Of a stretch of 64,000 bases of DNA, positions 45,184 to 53,966 are shown piece after piece. The notes beneath the pieces are model-generated. The model searched no databases, was not told where the DNA came from, and saw only the letters and a list, made by a program, of their open reading frames with translations. Numbering within the stretch: position 1 is the stretch's first letter; the number at the start of each line of letters is the position of its first letter. The stretch is from Candidatus Krumholzibacteriota bacterium. GTDB taxonomy: Bacteria; Krumholzibacteriota; Krumholzibacteriia; Krumholzibacteriales; Krumholzibacteriaceae. The DNA lies in contig JAFGCX010000011.1 of the NCBI GenBank assembly GCA_016932415.1, positions 124,001-188,000 of the forward strand. The letters are read 5' to 3'. The translations under genes and the position numbers were made by a program.

Positions 45184-45831
45184 ATGAAAGGACATCTGGA
45201 AGAATGCAGAAAAGCTGTTCTTGAAGGAGACCAGGACAAAGCAGCCGAACTTGCCGCGGCGACTCTTAAAGAGGGATTGCCACTCCTCGAGGTGATCGAG
45301 GAAGGATTCGTAAAAGGGATAAGAGAGGTCGGCAGGCTGTGGGAAGAGGGGACGCTTTTCCTTCCCGAGCTTGTAATGGGCGCAGAGGCGATGAAAAAAG
45401 CGATGGAGGTCCTTCAACCGGCGCTCGAAGCGAGCAGCGAAAAACAGCAGAAGGCGGGACATGTAGTCATCGGTACGATAGAAGGCGATATACATGATAT
45501 AGGGAAGACTCTCGTGGCGACGATGCTCGCGGCGAACGGATTCGAGATCACCGATCTCGGGGCAGATGTTCCCGCTCTGGCGTTTGTTGACGAGGCAGAG
45601 AAGAAAAATGCCGATTGCATAGCCGTTTCGGCGCTTCTGACGACGACGATGCCCGGACAGAAGGATGTGATACTCGAACTTGAAAACCGATCGATGCGGA
45701 AAAAAGTCAGGGTAATGGTAGGTGGCGCGCCCTGCGACGAGAAATGGGCTGAACAGATCGGAGCCGACGGGTACGCGGGAGACGCCGTGGCGGCGGTCAG
45801 CCTGTTGAAAAAACTCCTGGATGAAGGGTAG
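45184..45831 (+). CDS. corrinoid protein of a methyltransferase system (B12-binding)
   Basis: A 215-residue methyl carrier. An N-terminal helical cap (about 1-85, 'EEGFVKGIREVGRLWEEG') is followed by the B12-binding Rossmann domain with the lower cobalt ligand His104 in 'GDIHDIGKTL', 'VSALLTTTMPGQKDVI' and 'VMVGGAPCDEKWAEQIGADG'. It has the MtbC/MttC/MtgC form that accepts a methyl group from a substrate-specific methyltransferase. ATG at 45184 with GGAGG is chosen over an upstream TTG. First gene of a cluster with homocysteine methyltransferase, activation protein and MttB. Confidence 0.95.
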   Translation: MKGHLEECRKAVLEGDQDKAAELAAATLKEGLPLLEVIEEGFVKGIREVGRLWEEGTLFLPELVMGAEAMKKAMEVLQPALEASSEKQQKAGHVVIGTIEGDIHDIGKTLVATMLAANGFEITDLGADVPALAFVDEAEKKNADCIAVSALLTTTMPGQKDVILELENRSMRKKVRVMVGGAPCDEKWAEQIGADGYAGDAVAAVSLLKKLLDEG

Positions 45832-45889
45832 GGCGGCTGAGGCCGGGCCCCGGGGATATCGTGACCGCACGGTGAAAGACAGGAATGTG

Positions 45890-46795
45890 ATGAAAAAAGA
45901 TTTCAGGGATATTATCAGGGGAAAAAGGATCCTCTTCGATGGGGGAATGGGGAGCATGCTTATCGCCGGCGGGCTGGGCGAGAGGGAAGTCCCCGAGCAA
46001 TGGAATTTTCTCAATCCGGAAAAGATGATCGCAATACACCGGGCGTACATCGACGCGGGAGCCGACGTCATCCAGACGAACACATTCGGGGCTACATCGA
46101 TCAAGCTTGGCGCATCGGAAGGGGGAAGAGGCCTCGATCCTTCCGGCGTCAACGAAAAGGCAGCCGCTCTTGTCCTTGAAGCCCTGGAAAAATCGGGAAA
46201 GAGCGAAGTATATGTCGCCGGAGATATAGGCCCCACCGGAGAGTTCTTCGCTCCGGTAGGAAGGCTCACCGCGGAAAAAGCAAGAGAGGCGTTCCTTCAA
46301 CAGGCAGCGGCGCTTGACCGCGGCGGAGTCGACATTTTTCTGATAGAGACGATGTATGATATCCGGGAAGCTCTGGAAGCGCTAAGAGCGGTACGAGAGA
46401 TCTCGGACAAACCGGTAGCAGTAGAGATGACTTTCGACAAAAAACCGAAAGGGTATTTTACCCTTATGGGCGATACGCCGGAGAAGGTCGTCGAAGCGCT
46501 TGCTTCCGAAGGCGCAGACGTCCTCGGAGCAAACTGCACCCTCTCCAGCGACAGGATGATAGATCTTGCCCCGCAGATGAGAAGGCTGACAGAGTTGCCT
46601 CTGCTTTTCCAGCCGAACGCCGGCAAGCCCGAGATCATCGGCGGAAAGGCGGTATACCGCCAGAGCCCGGAAGAGTTCGCCGCCGACGTGGGGAAGATGC
46701 TGAAAGCGGGGATCGAAGCGGTGGGAGGTTGCTGCGGTACGACTCCCGATTTTACGGCGCCGCTCAGAAGGCTTGTCGACGATTTTAACAGATAG
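45890..46795 (+). CDS. homocysteine S-methyltransferase family protein (MetH module 1-like)
   Basis: A 301-residue barrel enzyme that takes a methyl group, here probably from the methylcorrinoid protein next door, to homocysteine. 'LFDGGMGSMLIAGGL' opens the barrel; 'DVIQTNTFGATSIKLG', the zinc Cys in 'GANCTLSS' and the pair in 'AVGGCCGTTPDFTAPL' complete the three-Cys zinc site. It corresponds to only the first module of MetH. AGGA is 5 bases before the ATG. Confidence 0.93.
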   Translation: MKKDFRDIIRGKRILFDGGMGSMLIAGGLGEREVPEQWNFLNPEKMIAIHRAYIDAGADVIQTNTFGATSIKLGASEGGRGLDPSGVNEKAAALVLEALEKSGKSEVYVAGDIGPTGEFFAPVGRLTAEKAREAFLQQAAALDRGGVDIFLIETMYDIREALEALRAVREISDKPVAVEMTFDKKPKGYFTLMGDTPEKVVEALASEGADVLGANCTLSSDRMIDLAPQMRRLTELPLLFQPNAGKPEIIGGKAVYRQSPEEFAADVGKMLKAGIEAVGGCCGTTPDFTAPLRRLVDDFNR

Positions 46796-46826
46796 AATAT
46801 CAGATATCGCGCGCATAGGAAAAATA

Positions 46827-47471
46827 ATGGAACCGGTAATAATCGACAATATCACGATCAACCCGGACAGGGCCGAAGTCGTCAGGCTGCTCGGCAAAAA
46901 AAGGGATAGTGGCGAGAGTTTTTCCGACAGGGTCGAAGAGGCCCTCGAAGAGGCGATGTCGGAGGCGGCGCGGCTGATAAGGCCGGCAGGGATATACCTG
47001 ATCACGGCGGGAAAGGATCTTCCGCGATCGACGATCTTCGACGATCTCGAAAAAGTAGCTTTCTGCATATGCACGATAGGGCCGATGCTTGAAGACCTCG
47101 TATCGGAACTCTCAAAGACGGGAGAATTGCTCAAGGCGGTGATACTCGATTCTGTGGGGTCAGTCTGCGCCGAGGAGACAGCCAACCACATCGACAGGCT
47201 TATCGCGGCGAAGGCTGCCGGGGAAGGACTGAAGACTTCATGCAGGGCAAGCCCCGGATACGGGGACTGGGATATAAAAGAACAACGTTCGATCTTCGAT
47301 CTGCTCGACGGAGGGAAGATCGGAGTCAGACTTTCCGAAAGCAGCATGATGATCCCGAGAAAATCGGTGTCGTTCGCTATAGACATAGCCGAAAGGCCGG
47401 CAAGGATGAGAAGCGAGAATTCTTGCAGGAACTGCGATATGGACAGATGTTTCTACAGAAGGGATAAGTGA
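46827..47471 (+). CDS. stand-alone MetH-type activation domain protein (corrinoid reactivation)
   Basis: A 214-residue protein resembling the C-terminal reactivation module of methionine synthase, which remethylates oxidised cob(II)alamin with SAM and an electron. The diagnostic 'CRASPGYGDWDIKEQRSIFD' carries the SAM-binding RxxPGYGD. It ends in a Cys cluster 'CRNCDMDRCFYR' that could bind metal or accept electrons and is not part of MetH. ATG at 46827 has AGGA upstream and lies 31 bases after the methyltransferase gene. It supports redox repair of the neighbouring corrinoid protein. Confidence 0.88.
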   Translation: MEPVIIDNITINPDRAEVVRLLGKKRDSGESFSDRVEEALEEAMSEAARLIRPAGIYLITAGKDLPRSTIFDDLEKVAFCICTIGPMLEDLVSELSKTGELLKAVILDSVGSVCAEETANHIDRLIAAKAAGEGLKTSCRASPGYGDWDIKEQRSIFDLLDGGKIGVRLSESSMMIPRKSVSFAIDIAERPARMRSENSCRNCDMDRCFYRRDK

Positions 47472-47534
47472 CGCGCCCAACCGCGCGACAGTAGCCGAAA
47501 CGGAAATATGCGATAGAGGAAAGCGAGGCGGGAA

Positions 47535-48989
47535 ATGAGCCTGATGCCGAGAGTCCGGTGGTTCGAAAAAGAGGACAGACAAAAGATCGTCGACGAGGCA
47601 AAGGAGATCCTCGAGGAGATCGGAGTATTCGTGGAAAACCGCGAAGCTCTCGAACTTCTCGGCGGCGCCGGCGCGAAGATTGACGGAGAGACGGCCAGGA
47701 TCTCCGGGGCGATGGTCGAAAAGGCTCTCGAGACGGCGCCGGAAAGAATACTTCTCTATAACAGGGACGGGACGGTCGCGATGGATCTTGGCGGGGAAAG
47801 GATACATTTCAATCCCGGTTCGGCAGCGCTCAGGATATTCGATCATAAGCTCGGAGACGCGAGGATACCCGACACATCGGACGTGAAGGCTTTCGCCACG
47901 GTGATCGATGCCTTGCCTGGATACTCGGCGCAGAGCACGGGGATGATACCGGGCGATGTTCCTGAAGCGATAGCTGACAGGTACAGGGTCTATATAGGGC
48001 TTCAATATTCATCGAAACCGATTGTGACGGGGACATTCAGAATAGACGCGTTCAAATCGATGCACGCGATGCTTTCCGCCGTTTCCGGGTCGGAGGAAAA
48101 GCTGCGGGAAAAACCGATCGCCATATTCGACTGTTGCCCCTCTCCCCCGCTTAAATGGAGCGATCTTACCTGCCAGGCGCTGATCGATTGCGCCCGGACC
48201 GGCATTCCCGCCGAACTTATCTCGATGCCTTTGACGGGGGCTACATCCCCGGTTACGCTTGCCGGAGCGGTCACGCAGCACTGCGCGGAATCTCTCAGCG
48301 GCATAGTGATCCATCAGCTCGCGTACCCCGGGGCGCCGATCATTTACGGCGGATCGCCGGCATGTTTCGATATGAGGAAAGGGACGACCCCGATGGGAGC
48401 GATCGAGACGATGATGATAGACGGAGCTTACGCGGAGGTAGGAAAACATCTCGGAGTCCCGGTCCAGGCATATATGGCGCTGAGTGATTCGAAACCTGTA
48501 GATTACCAGGCGGGGATGGAAACGGCGATGGGAGCCATCGTTGCGGCGGTTTCGGGGATAAACAATATTTCCGGTCCGGGGATGCTCGATTTCGAATCAT
48601 GCCAGAGCCTGGAAAAACTCGTTCTAGACAACGAGATCTGCCAGATGGCTCGAAGGCTGACTGCCGGGATAGAGCTGAGGGACGACCCGATCGCCAAGCC
48701 GATCATAAGCCAGGGCCTCGAGAAAGGGGAATTCCTTTCCCTTTCCCACACGATGAAGTGGTTCCGTAAGGAAGTATATATGCCGGGCGAGGTCATTGAG
48801 AGGGGTACGCTCGAAGAATGGCGCGCCGGCGGCAGGGCAGACGCGGCTGGCAGAGCGGCGGCGAAAGCGGAGAAGATACTGGCGACGCACAAGCCGGAAC
48901 CGCTCAAAAAGGATACGGCAGAGATCCTCAGGGATCTGATGGAAGCGGAAGCAAAAAAAGCCGGTATGGACAGATTGCCAGCGCTTTAA
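47535..48989 (+). CDS. MttB-family (trimethylamine / quaternary amine) corrinoid methyltransferase, non-pyrrolysine
   Basis: A 484-residue TIM-barrel methyltransferase of the MttB superfamily. Archaeal MttB has an in-frame TAG for pyrrolysine; this frame has none, which places it among bacterial non-Pyl homologues, some of which demethylate glycine betaine, carnitine or proline betaine. Segments seen: 'VRWFEKEDRQKIVDEAKEI', 'GDVPEAIADRYRVYIGLQ', 'ISMPLTGATSPVTLAGAV' and 'GISNISG'-like 'AAVSGINNISGPGML'. It would pass the methyl group to the corrinoid protein at 45184. The methyl donor cannot be told from sequence. Confidence 0.9.
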   Translation: MSLMPRVRWFEKEDRQKIVDEAKEILEEIGVFVENREALELLGGAGAKIDGETARISGAMVEKALETAPERILLYNRDGTVAMDLGGERIHFNPGSAALRIFDHKLGDARIPDTSDVKAFATVIDALPGYSAQSTGMIPGDVPEAIADRYRVYIGLQYSSKPIVTGTFRIDAFKSMHAMLSAVSGSEEKLREKPIAIFDCCPSPPLKWSDLTCQALIDCARTGIPAELISMPLTGATSPVTLAGAVTQHCAESLSGIVIHQLAYPGAPIIYGGSPACFDMRKGTTPMGAIETMMIDGAYAEVGKHLGVPVQAYMALSDSKPVDYQAGMETAMGAIVAAVSGINNISGPGMLDFESCQSLEKLVLDNEICQMARRLTAGIELRDDPIAKPIISQGLEKGEFLSLSHTMKWFRKEVYMPGEVIERGTLEEWRAGGRADAAGRAAAKAEKILATHKPEPLKKDTAEILRDLMEAEAKKAGMDRLPAL

Positions 48990-49032
48990 ATATCAGAGAT
49001 GACAGTGCGGGTTTATTCCGGTCGGAGAAAAG

Positions 49033-49692
49033 TTGAAAGAAAGATATTTCACTCAGGAAAATATTAACGAGGTCTCCGCGAAGATGATCGCCGGGCTCGG
49101 GATGGACGGGACAAAGAGGCGACAGACATTTTCTCCGACTGCGTCGGCACTTTTGATTCTCGACATGCAAAGGTATTTTCTCGACAGTGATTCACACGCG
49201 GCGATCCCGTCGATGCGGGATATAATCCCCTCGATCGCTTCGCTCGCCTCTGCCTTCTCGTCGATAGGGCGGCCGGTCGTAATGACAAGGCACCTTAATA
49301 CAGACGAGAACGCCGCGATGATGGGGCGCTGGTGGAGCGACCTGATCAGGGAAGAAGACGAAAAAAGCAGGATCGTTCCCGAGCTTTCGTTCTCATACGC
49401 CGATATCATCGTAAAGACCCAATATAATGCCTTCTACGCGACGGAGCTTGAAGAGTTTCTCCGGAGGGCAGGCGTGGAGCAGCTCGTCATGACGGGCGTG
49501 ATGACGCATCTCTGTTTGGAGAGTACGGCAAGAGCGGCTTTTGTAAGGGGATTTGAGACCTTTGTCCCGGCAGATTCCACGGCGACATACAACAGGGAGC
49601 TTCACGAAGGGTCGCTGAGAGGCCTGGCGCATGGATTCGCGGTCCCGGTCCTTTCCGCCGATATTACCGGAGCGATCGAAGATGCGCGCTGA
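49033..49692 (+). CDS. isochorismatase-family cysteine hydrolase
   Basis: A 219-residue hydrolase with the Asp-Lys-Cys triad: Asp in 'LLILDMQRYFL', Lys in 'IIVKTQYNAFYAT' and Cys in 'VMTHLCLESTARAAF'. The family includes N-carbamoylsarcosine amidase, nicotinamidase and isochorismatase. In a methyl-transfer cluster an amidase acting on an N-methylated compound is a reasonable guess, no more. It starts with TTG behind GGAG and overlaps the next gene by 11 bases. Confidence 0.88.
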   Translation: MKERYFTQENINEVSAKMIAGLGMDGTKRRQTFSPTASALLILDMQRYFLDSDSHAAIPSMRDIIPSIASLASAFSSIGRPVVMTRHLNTDENAAMMGRWWSDLIREEDEKSRIVPELSFSYADIIVKTQYNAFYATELEEFLRRAGVEQLVMTGVMTHLCLESTARAAFVRGFETFVPADSTATYNRELHEGSLRGLAHGFAVPVLSADITGAIEDAR

Positions 49693-50575
49693 CCCTCTGA
49701 AGACTGTCATCATCGTCGGCGCGGGACCCGCCGGTATCGCCGCCGCGGTGCAGCTCGGCAGGTACGGGATCGACACGATTATCTTCGAAAAGGAAAAAGC
49801 GGGAGGTCTGGCGAGAGAGGCGAACCTGGTCGAGAACTATCCGGGATTTCCAGGCGGTATCGAAGGGAGCTCTCTGGCAGACCTCTTCGAGCGGCACCTT
49901 GAAAACGCAAAAGCCCGGGTGATCTTGCAGGAGGTGAAGTCCCTGGAATATACCGGCGGCCGTTTCGTGGCGGAGACAGGTAACGGAAGACATGAAGCGG
50001 GGATAGCCATAGCTGCTTCGGGCACGGAGGCACTGTTTCCAGAGGGGATAGAAATATCTCCCGGCGCGGAGGGTTCGGTATCCACCGGGCTTTCAACGCT
50101 CTTACGTTCGACAGGTAAAAGGATCGCCATAATCGGGTCGGGAGACGCGGCGTTCGATTACGCGCTTAATCTTTCCAGGCATAACGAAATAGAGATACTG
50201 ATGCGTGGCCGGGATCCAAAAGCGCTTCCCCTCCTTGTTGAAAGGGTCCACAGGCAGCGAGGGATAAAGGTGACGGGGGAGTTCGACGTGGAGAAGGTCG
50301 GAAAGGCCGGGCAAGCCTTGAGTATAATGGCCCGGGGGGAAGGATCGGTGCGCGAAAGCATCGAGGCGGACCATCTCCTATTTGCCATCGGGAGGGAACC
50401 GGCGACAGGCTATTTTGGCAGAGAACTCTCCAGGAATATCGATTTGCTTTTGGGTGAGCGTATCCTGTATCTTGCCGGGGACGTCAGGAACGGGCCTTTC
50501 AGGCAGGCAGCGATAGCGGCAGGAGACGGGATAAGAGCGGCAATGGAGATAGAGAGGAAGATCGCCGGACGATGA
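49682..50575 (+). CDS. thioredoxin-reductase-like FAD/NAD(P) oxidoreductase without redox Cys pair
   Basis: A 297-residue two-domain flavoprotein. FAD-binding 'VIIVGAGPAGIAAAVQLGRYG', NAD(P)-binding 'RIAIIGSGDAAFDYALNLSR' and the C-terminal FAD motif 'ILYLAGDVRNGPFRQAAIAA' match the thioredoxin reductase fold, but the CxxC disulfide of true reductases is missing. It could serve as a ferredoxin- or flavodoxin-type electron supplier, for example for the corrinoid activation protein or the radical SAM enzyme next door; this is inference. It overlaps both neighbours. Confidence 0.88.
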   Translation: MRADPLKTVIIVGAGPAGIAAAVQLGRYGIDTIIFEKEKAGGLAREANLVENYPGFPGGIEGSSLADLFERHLENAKARVILQEVKSLEYTGGRFVAETGNGRHEAGIAIAASGTEALFPEGIEISPGAEGSVSTGLSTLLRSTGKRIAIIGSGDAAFDYALNLSRHNEIEILMRGRDPKALPLLVERVHRQRGIKVTGEFDVEKVGKAGQALSIMARGEGSVRESIEADHLLFAIGREPATGYFGRELSRNIDLLLGERILYLAGDVRNGPFRQAAIAAGDGIRAAMEIERKIAGR

Positions 50576-51510
50576 TAAAGGTAAAAGCGAAAGCGGGAGA
50601 CGAAAAGATAGCAACGGTATACATAGCGGAGACGCAGGCCGGCAGCATGATCGAGTTTGTAGAATCGGTACAGCCTCCCATCCCGAGAGAAAGAAAATGG
50701 GTCCTTATCATCTCGACTCTGCATGGCTGCCCCGCCGGGTGCAGATTCTGCGACGCGGGAAGAACGTACGAGGGAAAGCTGTCCGCCGGCGAGATGCTCG
50801 GACAGGTAGATTACATGGTCAGGGCGCGATACCCCGATCTGAAGGTCCCGGCGGAAAAATTCAAGGTGCAGTTTGCCAGGATGGGAGAACCTTCGTATAA
50901 CGAAGATGTCCTTGATGCGCTTGAGAAACTGCCGCTCGTCTGCGACGCGCCAGGATTGATCCCCTCACTTTCAACGATAGCCCCCGCGGGGACGGAAAAA
51001 TTCTTCGAGCGTCTCCTTGAGATCAAGAAAAGGCTCTATCCGAAGAACTTCCAGCTGCAGTTCTCGATCCACACGACTGACTCCGAAAAACGCGACTGGC
51101 TTATCCCCGTCAAAAAGCAACAGTTCGCGCAGTTAGGGGAATACGGAGACAGGTTCTATGATGAAGGTGGAAGAAAGATCACGCTCAATTTCGCGCTAGC
51201 CGAAGGGATGCCTCTTGATCCGGGCGTACTTCTCGGGCACTTTCACCCCGGCCGGTATATCATTAAGATGACTCCTGTCAATCCGACCTGCCAGGCCGGC
51301 AGGAACGGAGTAAAATCACGTATTATGCCTGATGAGAAAAGGTGTGATGTCGCGAAACCTCTTGAAGCAGCCGGGTACGAGGTGATCCTGAGCATGGGCG
51401 AACTGGAAGAGAACCAGATCGGAAGCAACTGCGGTCAGTATATAAAGAGCTATCTGGAAGAACCCGGAACATTCGACGCCGGGTACAGCTATTCCCTGCG
51501 GGAGATCTGA
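50572..51510 (+). CDS. RlmN-like radical SAM protein of unknown target
   Basis: A 312-residue radical SAM enzyme. The cluster motif Cx3Cx2C is 'HGCPAGCRFCDAG' (Cys53, 57, 60); 'QFARMGEPSYNEDVL' matches the 'GMGEPLxN' segment of RlmN/Cfr, and 'IGSNCGQYIKS' (Cys287) matches the methyl-carrying C-terminal Cys of RlmN. The first RlmN Cys, seven residues before the cluster, is Ile here, and the protein is shorter than RlmN. It overlaps the flavoprotein gene by 4 bases (ATGA) and ends the operon at a strong terminator. Confidence 0.85.
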   Translation: MIKVKAKAGDEKIATVYIAETQAGSMIEFVESVQPPIPRERKWVLIISTLHGCPAGCRFCDAGRTYEGKLSAGEMLGQVDYMVRARYPDLKVPAEKFKVQFARMGEPSYNEDVLDALEKLPLVCDAPGLIPSLSTIAPAGTEKFFERLLEIKKRLYPKNFQLQFSIHTTDSEKRDWLIPVKKQQFAQLGEYGDRFYDEGGRKITLNFALAEGMPLDPGVLLGHFHPGRYIIKMTPVNPTCQAGRNGVKSRIMPDEKRCDVAKPLEAAGYEVILSMGELEENQIGSNCGQYIKSYLEEPGTFDAGYSYSLREI

Positions 51511-51607
51511 CCTCGCCCCAAAACCGGGCTCTTTCCCACCTATAATCGATATAAATGCATGGCAGGAGCTTTTTCCCGCCGGGTGGCGCTACCGGCGCAA
51601 AGGCAAA

Positions 51608-51637
51608 AAAGCCCCCCGGCAGATACCGGAGGGCTTT
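51608..51637. terminator. bidirectional terminator between radical SAM gene and porin
   Basis: AAAGCCCCCCGG (51608-51619) pairs with CCGGAGGGCTTT (51626-51637) with one mismatch around a 6-base loop; A-run before and T's after make it work on both strands, between convergent genes. Confidence 0.85.
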
Positions 51638-51711
51638 AACAAGTCTACTTAATTCTGCCTGGCGCGGCGTGCGAACAAGAGATGCCAGGCAGGAACTCGC
51701 ATCTTCGCCAG

Positions 51712-52908
51712 CTACTTGATCGCGCATTTCAACGCGAACTGGAACCTGAGGCCGTCGTATTCGGTCAATGTATCGGTGATCTCTCCCGCCTCATTCTCCC
51801 GGGTGAGATATTCTGTCTTCGCGTAACCGACCTCGAGGATCGCCGTGACCCTTTTGGTCATGCTGTAGAAAAGGTTGCCGAAGATATCGCTGTTACGGCT
51901 CATCATATCCCACTCGCCATCCTCGTCGGGGGTCTCCCATGACGCGTCGTCAGGATCGTCGAAGCCATAACCGGCGTTGACGGTGACCCTGTCGGTCATC
52001 TTGACCGAGAGCATCCCCCAGCCACCCATCGAGGCGAGAGGATTGTTCATCTCGTCGACGCTCTGGCCTATGCCGCCGAGATACTGGCCGAGGTTCTCAC
52101 CGGTGAAAAACTCTCCCTTCAGGCAGACCTTCTCGTTGAAGGCCAGTAGGAGATCGGCGTTCGCCGACCAGGAGGTGACCTCTTCGAGATCGTCGACGTC
52201 GTATTTCTCGATTCCGTAGTGGCCGGAAAATCCGAGCGACATCTTGCCCGATTCGCCGAGCAGCGACGCGTACCCAAGGCGGCCCTGGACTGCGGGAAGG
52301 CCCGAATCGGCTCCATCGTCGATCTTGTCGCCATCGAGGTCCCCCCCGATGTTGCGCGAGATGCCTGCGTCGAGAGTGATCTTTTTGTCCTCACCCGTTT
52401 CCTTCCAGGTGGAGAAGCGGATCTGGGGGCGGCGGTATCCTATGTTGCCCTGGTACCAGAGCACCGAGTAGTTCGCCGTGCTCGGATTCAGAGGGGAGAT
52501 GATATCCCACGTCTGTCCGGCAAGGAGGGACCACTGGCATTTGCTGATCTTGAAAAAGGCATGGCGAAGCATCGGATCCGCCTTGTTCTCCCCTCCCCCC
52601 GCGTTTTCGAAATCGAATTCCACGTACGCCGTCGTCTTGTAATCCCCTTCCATCCACCAGAAATCGAAAGCTAGCCTCGATTCACGGGCTGTGAGGAAAA
52701 ACTCGTTGTTGGCGTCTCCGCTGTACGGCTGGACATATAGCAGGTAATTTCCGGGGAAAAGCCTCGTGGTGTCGTAGATAAGGTCGGTCTTGAGGTATCC
52801 GCCGAACTTGAACCCAAAATCCTTGTCGGCCTGTTCGCCGGAAAAAACAGGCGTCGCTATAATCGCCGCGACGGCAAGGATGATGGTGATCGAAAAGAAG
52901 CGTCTCAT
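51712..52908 (-). CDS. outer-membrane porin, DcaP-like beta barrel
   Basis: A 398-residue beta-barrel protein. A signal peptide ('FSITIILAVAAIIATPVFSG') is followed by alternating amphipathic strands: 'FKFGGYLKTDLIYDT', 'ARESRLAFDFWW', 'TTAYVEFDFENAGGGE', 'MLRHAFFKISK', 'LLAGQTWDIISPLNPSTANY' and 'YRRPQIRFSTW', the pattern of the DcaP/porin 4 family. The last residue is Lys rather than the usual terminal aromatic, although 'LRFQFALKCAIK' is a proper last strand. It would carry small solutes across the outer membrane. It has its own promoter and a clean terminator. Confidence 0.88.
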   Translation of the reverse strand: MRRFFSITIILAVAAIIATPVFSGEQADKDFGFKFGGYLKTDLIYDTTRLFPGNYLLYVQPYSGDANNEFFLTARESRLAFDFWWMEGDYKTTAYVEFDFENAGGGENKADPMLRHAFFKISKCQWSLLAGQTWDIISPLNPSTANYSVLWYQGNIGYRRPQIRFSTWKETGEDKKITLDAGISRNIGGDLDGDKIDDGADSGLPAVQGRLGYASLLGESGKMSLGFSGHYGIEKYDVDDLEEVTSWSANADLLLAFNEKVCLKGEFFTGENLGQYLGGIGQSVDEMNNPLASMGGWGMLSVKMTDRVTVNAGYGFDDPDDASWETPDEDGEWDMMSRNSDIFGNLFYSMTKRVTAILEVGYAKTEYLTRENEAGEITDTLTEYDGLRFQFALKCAIK

Positions 52909-52970
52909 CTCTTCTCCTTCGTGTATGAGGTAACAGATCCGCGGCGGCCGTCTGCCGCCGGCAACCTGTC

Positions 52971-53000
52971 CTTTTAAACAGAAATAACCCGGAAAGTCAA
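52971..53000 (-). promoter_or_regulatory. candidate promoter of porin gene
   Basis: On the minus strand TTGACT (52995-53000) and TAAAAG (52971-52976) are spaced 18 bases, about 60 bases upstream of the porin ATG. An inverted repeat of GCGGC/GCCGC type lies just downstream in the leader (about 52941-52960). Confidence 0.5.
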
Positions 53001-53029
53001 TTATAAATCTTTTTTGAACGGGTAGCGGT

Positions 53030-53947
53030 TCACCCGATCGCCACCATACGCTCGATCGATCTTCTCGCCGCCGCGGCTGTTTCGGCCGGGACTTTTACGA
53101 CAGGCCCGAGGGTCTCAAGGGACAGTGCTATCTTTTCAAGGGTGATCTTCTTCATGTTGGGGCAGATCGCCTCCTTCGACGCGGGGATGAAGACCTTTTC
53201 CGGATAAAGGGTGCCGAGCCTGTACACCATTCCGACCTCGGTGCCGACCACAAAGACGGTAGCGGGATTCTCCAGCGCGTGGCGGATCATACCTCCCGTG
53301 CCGAGAAGGATATCGGCCTCGGCCGCTATCGAGGGATTGACCTCGGGGTGGACCATCACGACCGCGCCGGGGTATTGCTTTCTCAGCGCCCTGATCTGTT
53401 CGGGAAGTATCTTCTGGTGCGAGGGGCAGTAGCCGTCCCAGAGGATCAGGTCGCGTCCCGTGCGCCGGGCTATCCATCCGCCGAGGTAACGGTCCGGGCC
53501 GAATATGATCTTTTTGCCGGGATCGATCGACTTGACTATCTCCAGCGCGTTCGCCGAGGTGCAGCAGATATCGGTCAGAGCCTTTACTTCGGCCGGCGAA
53601 TTGACATACATCACCGTCACCGCGCCGGGAGTCTTTCGCTGCAAAGCACTGAGGGCCTCAGCGGTAATCATATCGGCCATCGGGCATCCCGCCGAGAGTT
53701 CGGGAAGAATGATCTTTTTATCCGGAGCGAGGATCGAGGCGGTCTCCGCCATGAAATGAACGCCGCAGAAGATGATCACCTCTTCAGCCAGAGAAGCGGC
53801 GAGCCGGCTCAGATCAAGGGAGTCGCCGAGATGGTCGGCGATATCCTGGATCTCGGGAGGCTGGTAGTTGTGGGCGAGGATCACGGCGCCCTTTTCTTTT
53901 TTCAGCGCGTCTATCCTCGCGGAAAGTTCCTTTTTCGACATTCCCAT
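53030..53947 (-). CDS. nadA: quinolinate synthase NadA
   Basis: A 305-residue [4Fe-4S] enzyme that condenses iminoaspartate with dihydroxyacetone phosphate to quinolinate in NAD synthesis. 'ILAHNYQPPEIQDIADHLGD', the first cluster Cys in 'IIFCGVHFMAETA', the second in 'DICCTSANAL' and the third in 'KEAICPNMKKITLEK' are all present, as are 'AGCPMADMI' and 'HPEVNPSIAAEAD'. It is encoded last in an operon with Fe-S assembly genes that could supply its cluster. nadB and nadC are not in this window. Confidence 0.96.
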   Translation of the reverse strand: MGMSKKELSARIDALKKEKGAVILAHNYQPPEIQDIADHLGDSLDLSRLAASLAEEVIIFCGVHFMAETASILAPDKKIILPELSAGCPMADMITAEALSALQRKTPGAVTVMYVNSPAEVKALTDICCTSANALEIVKSIDPGKKIIFGPDRYLGGWIARRTGRDLILWDGYCPSHQKILPEQIRALRKQYPGAVVMVHPEVNPSIAAEADILLGTGGMIRHALENPATVFVVGTEVGMVYRLGTLYPEKVFIPASKEAICPNMKKITLEKIALSLETLGPVVKVPAETAAAARRSIERMVAIG

Positions 53948-53966
53948 TTACCGTTCTTTTTTCCGA

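Noticed and set aside
47535-48989. Pyrrolysine-containing MttB
   Set aside because: The frame is continuous without an in-frame TAG, so it is a non-pyrrolysine homologue.
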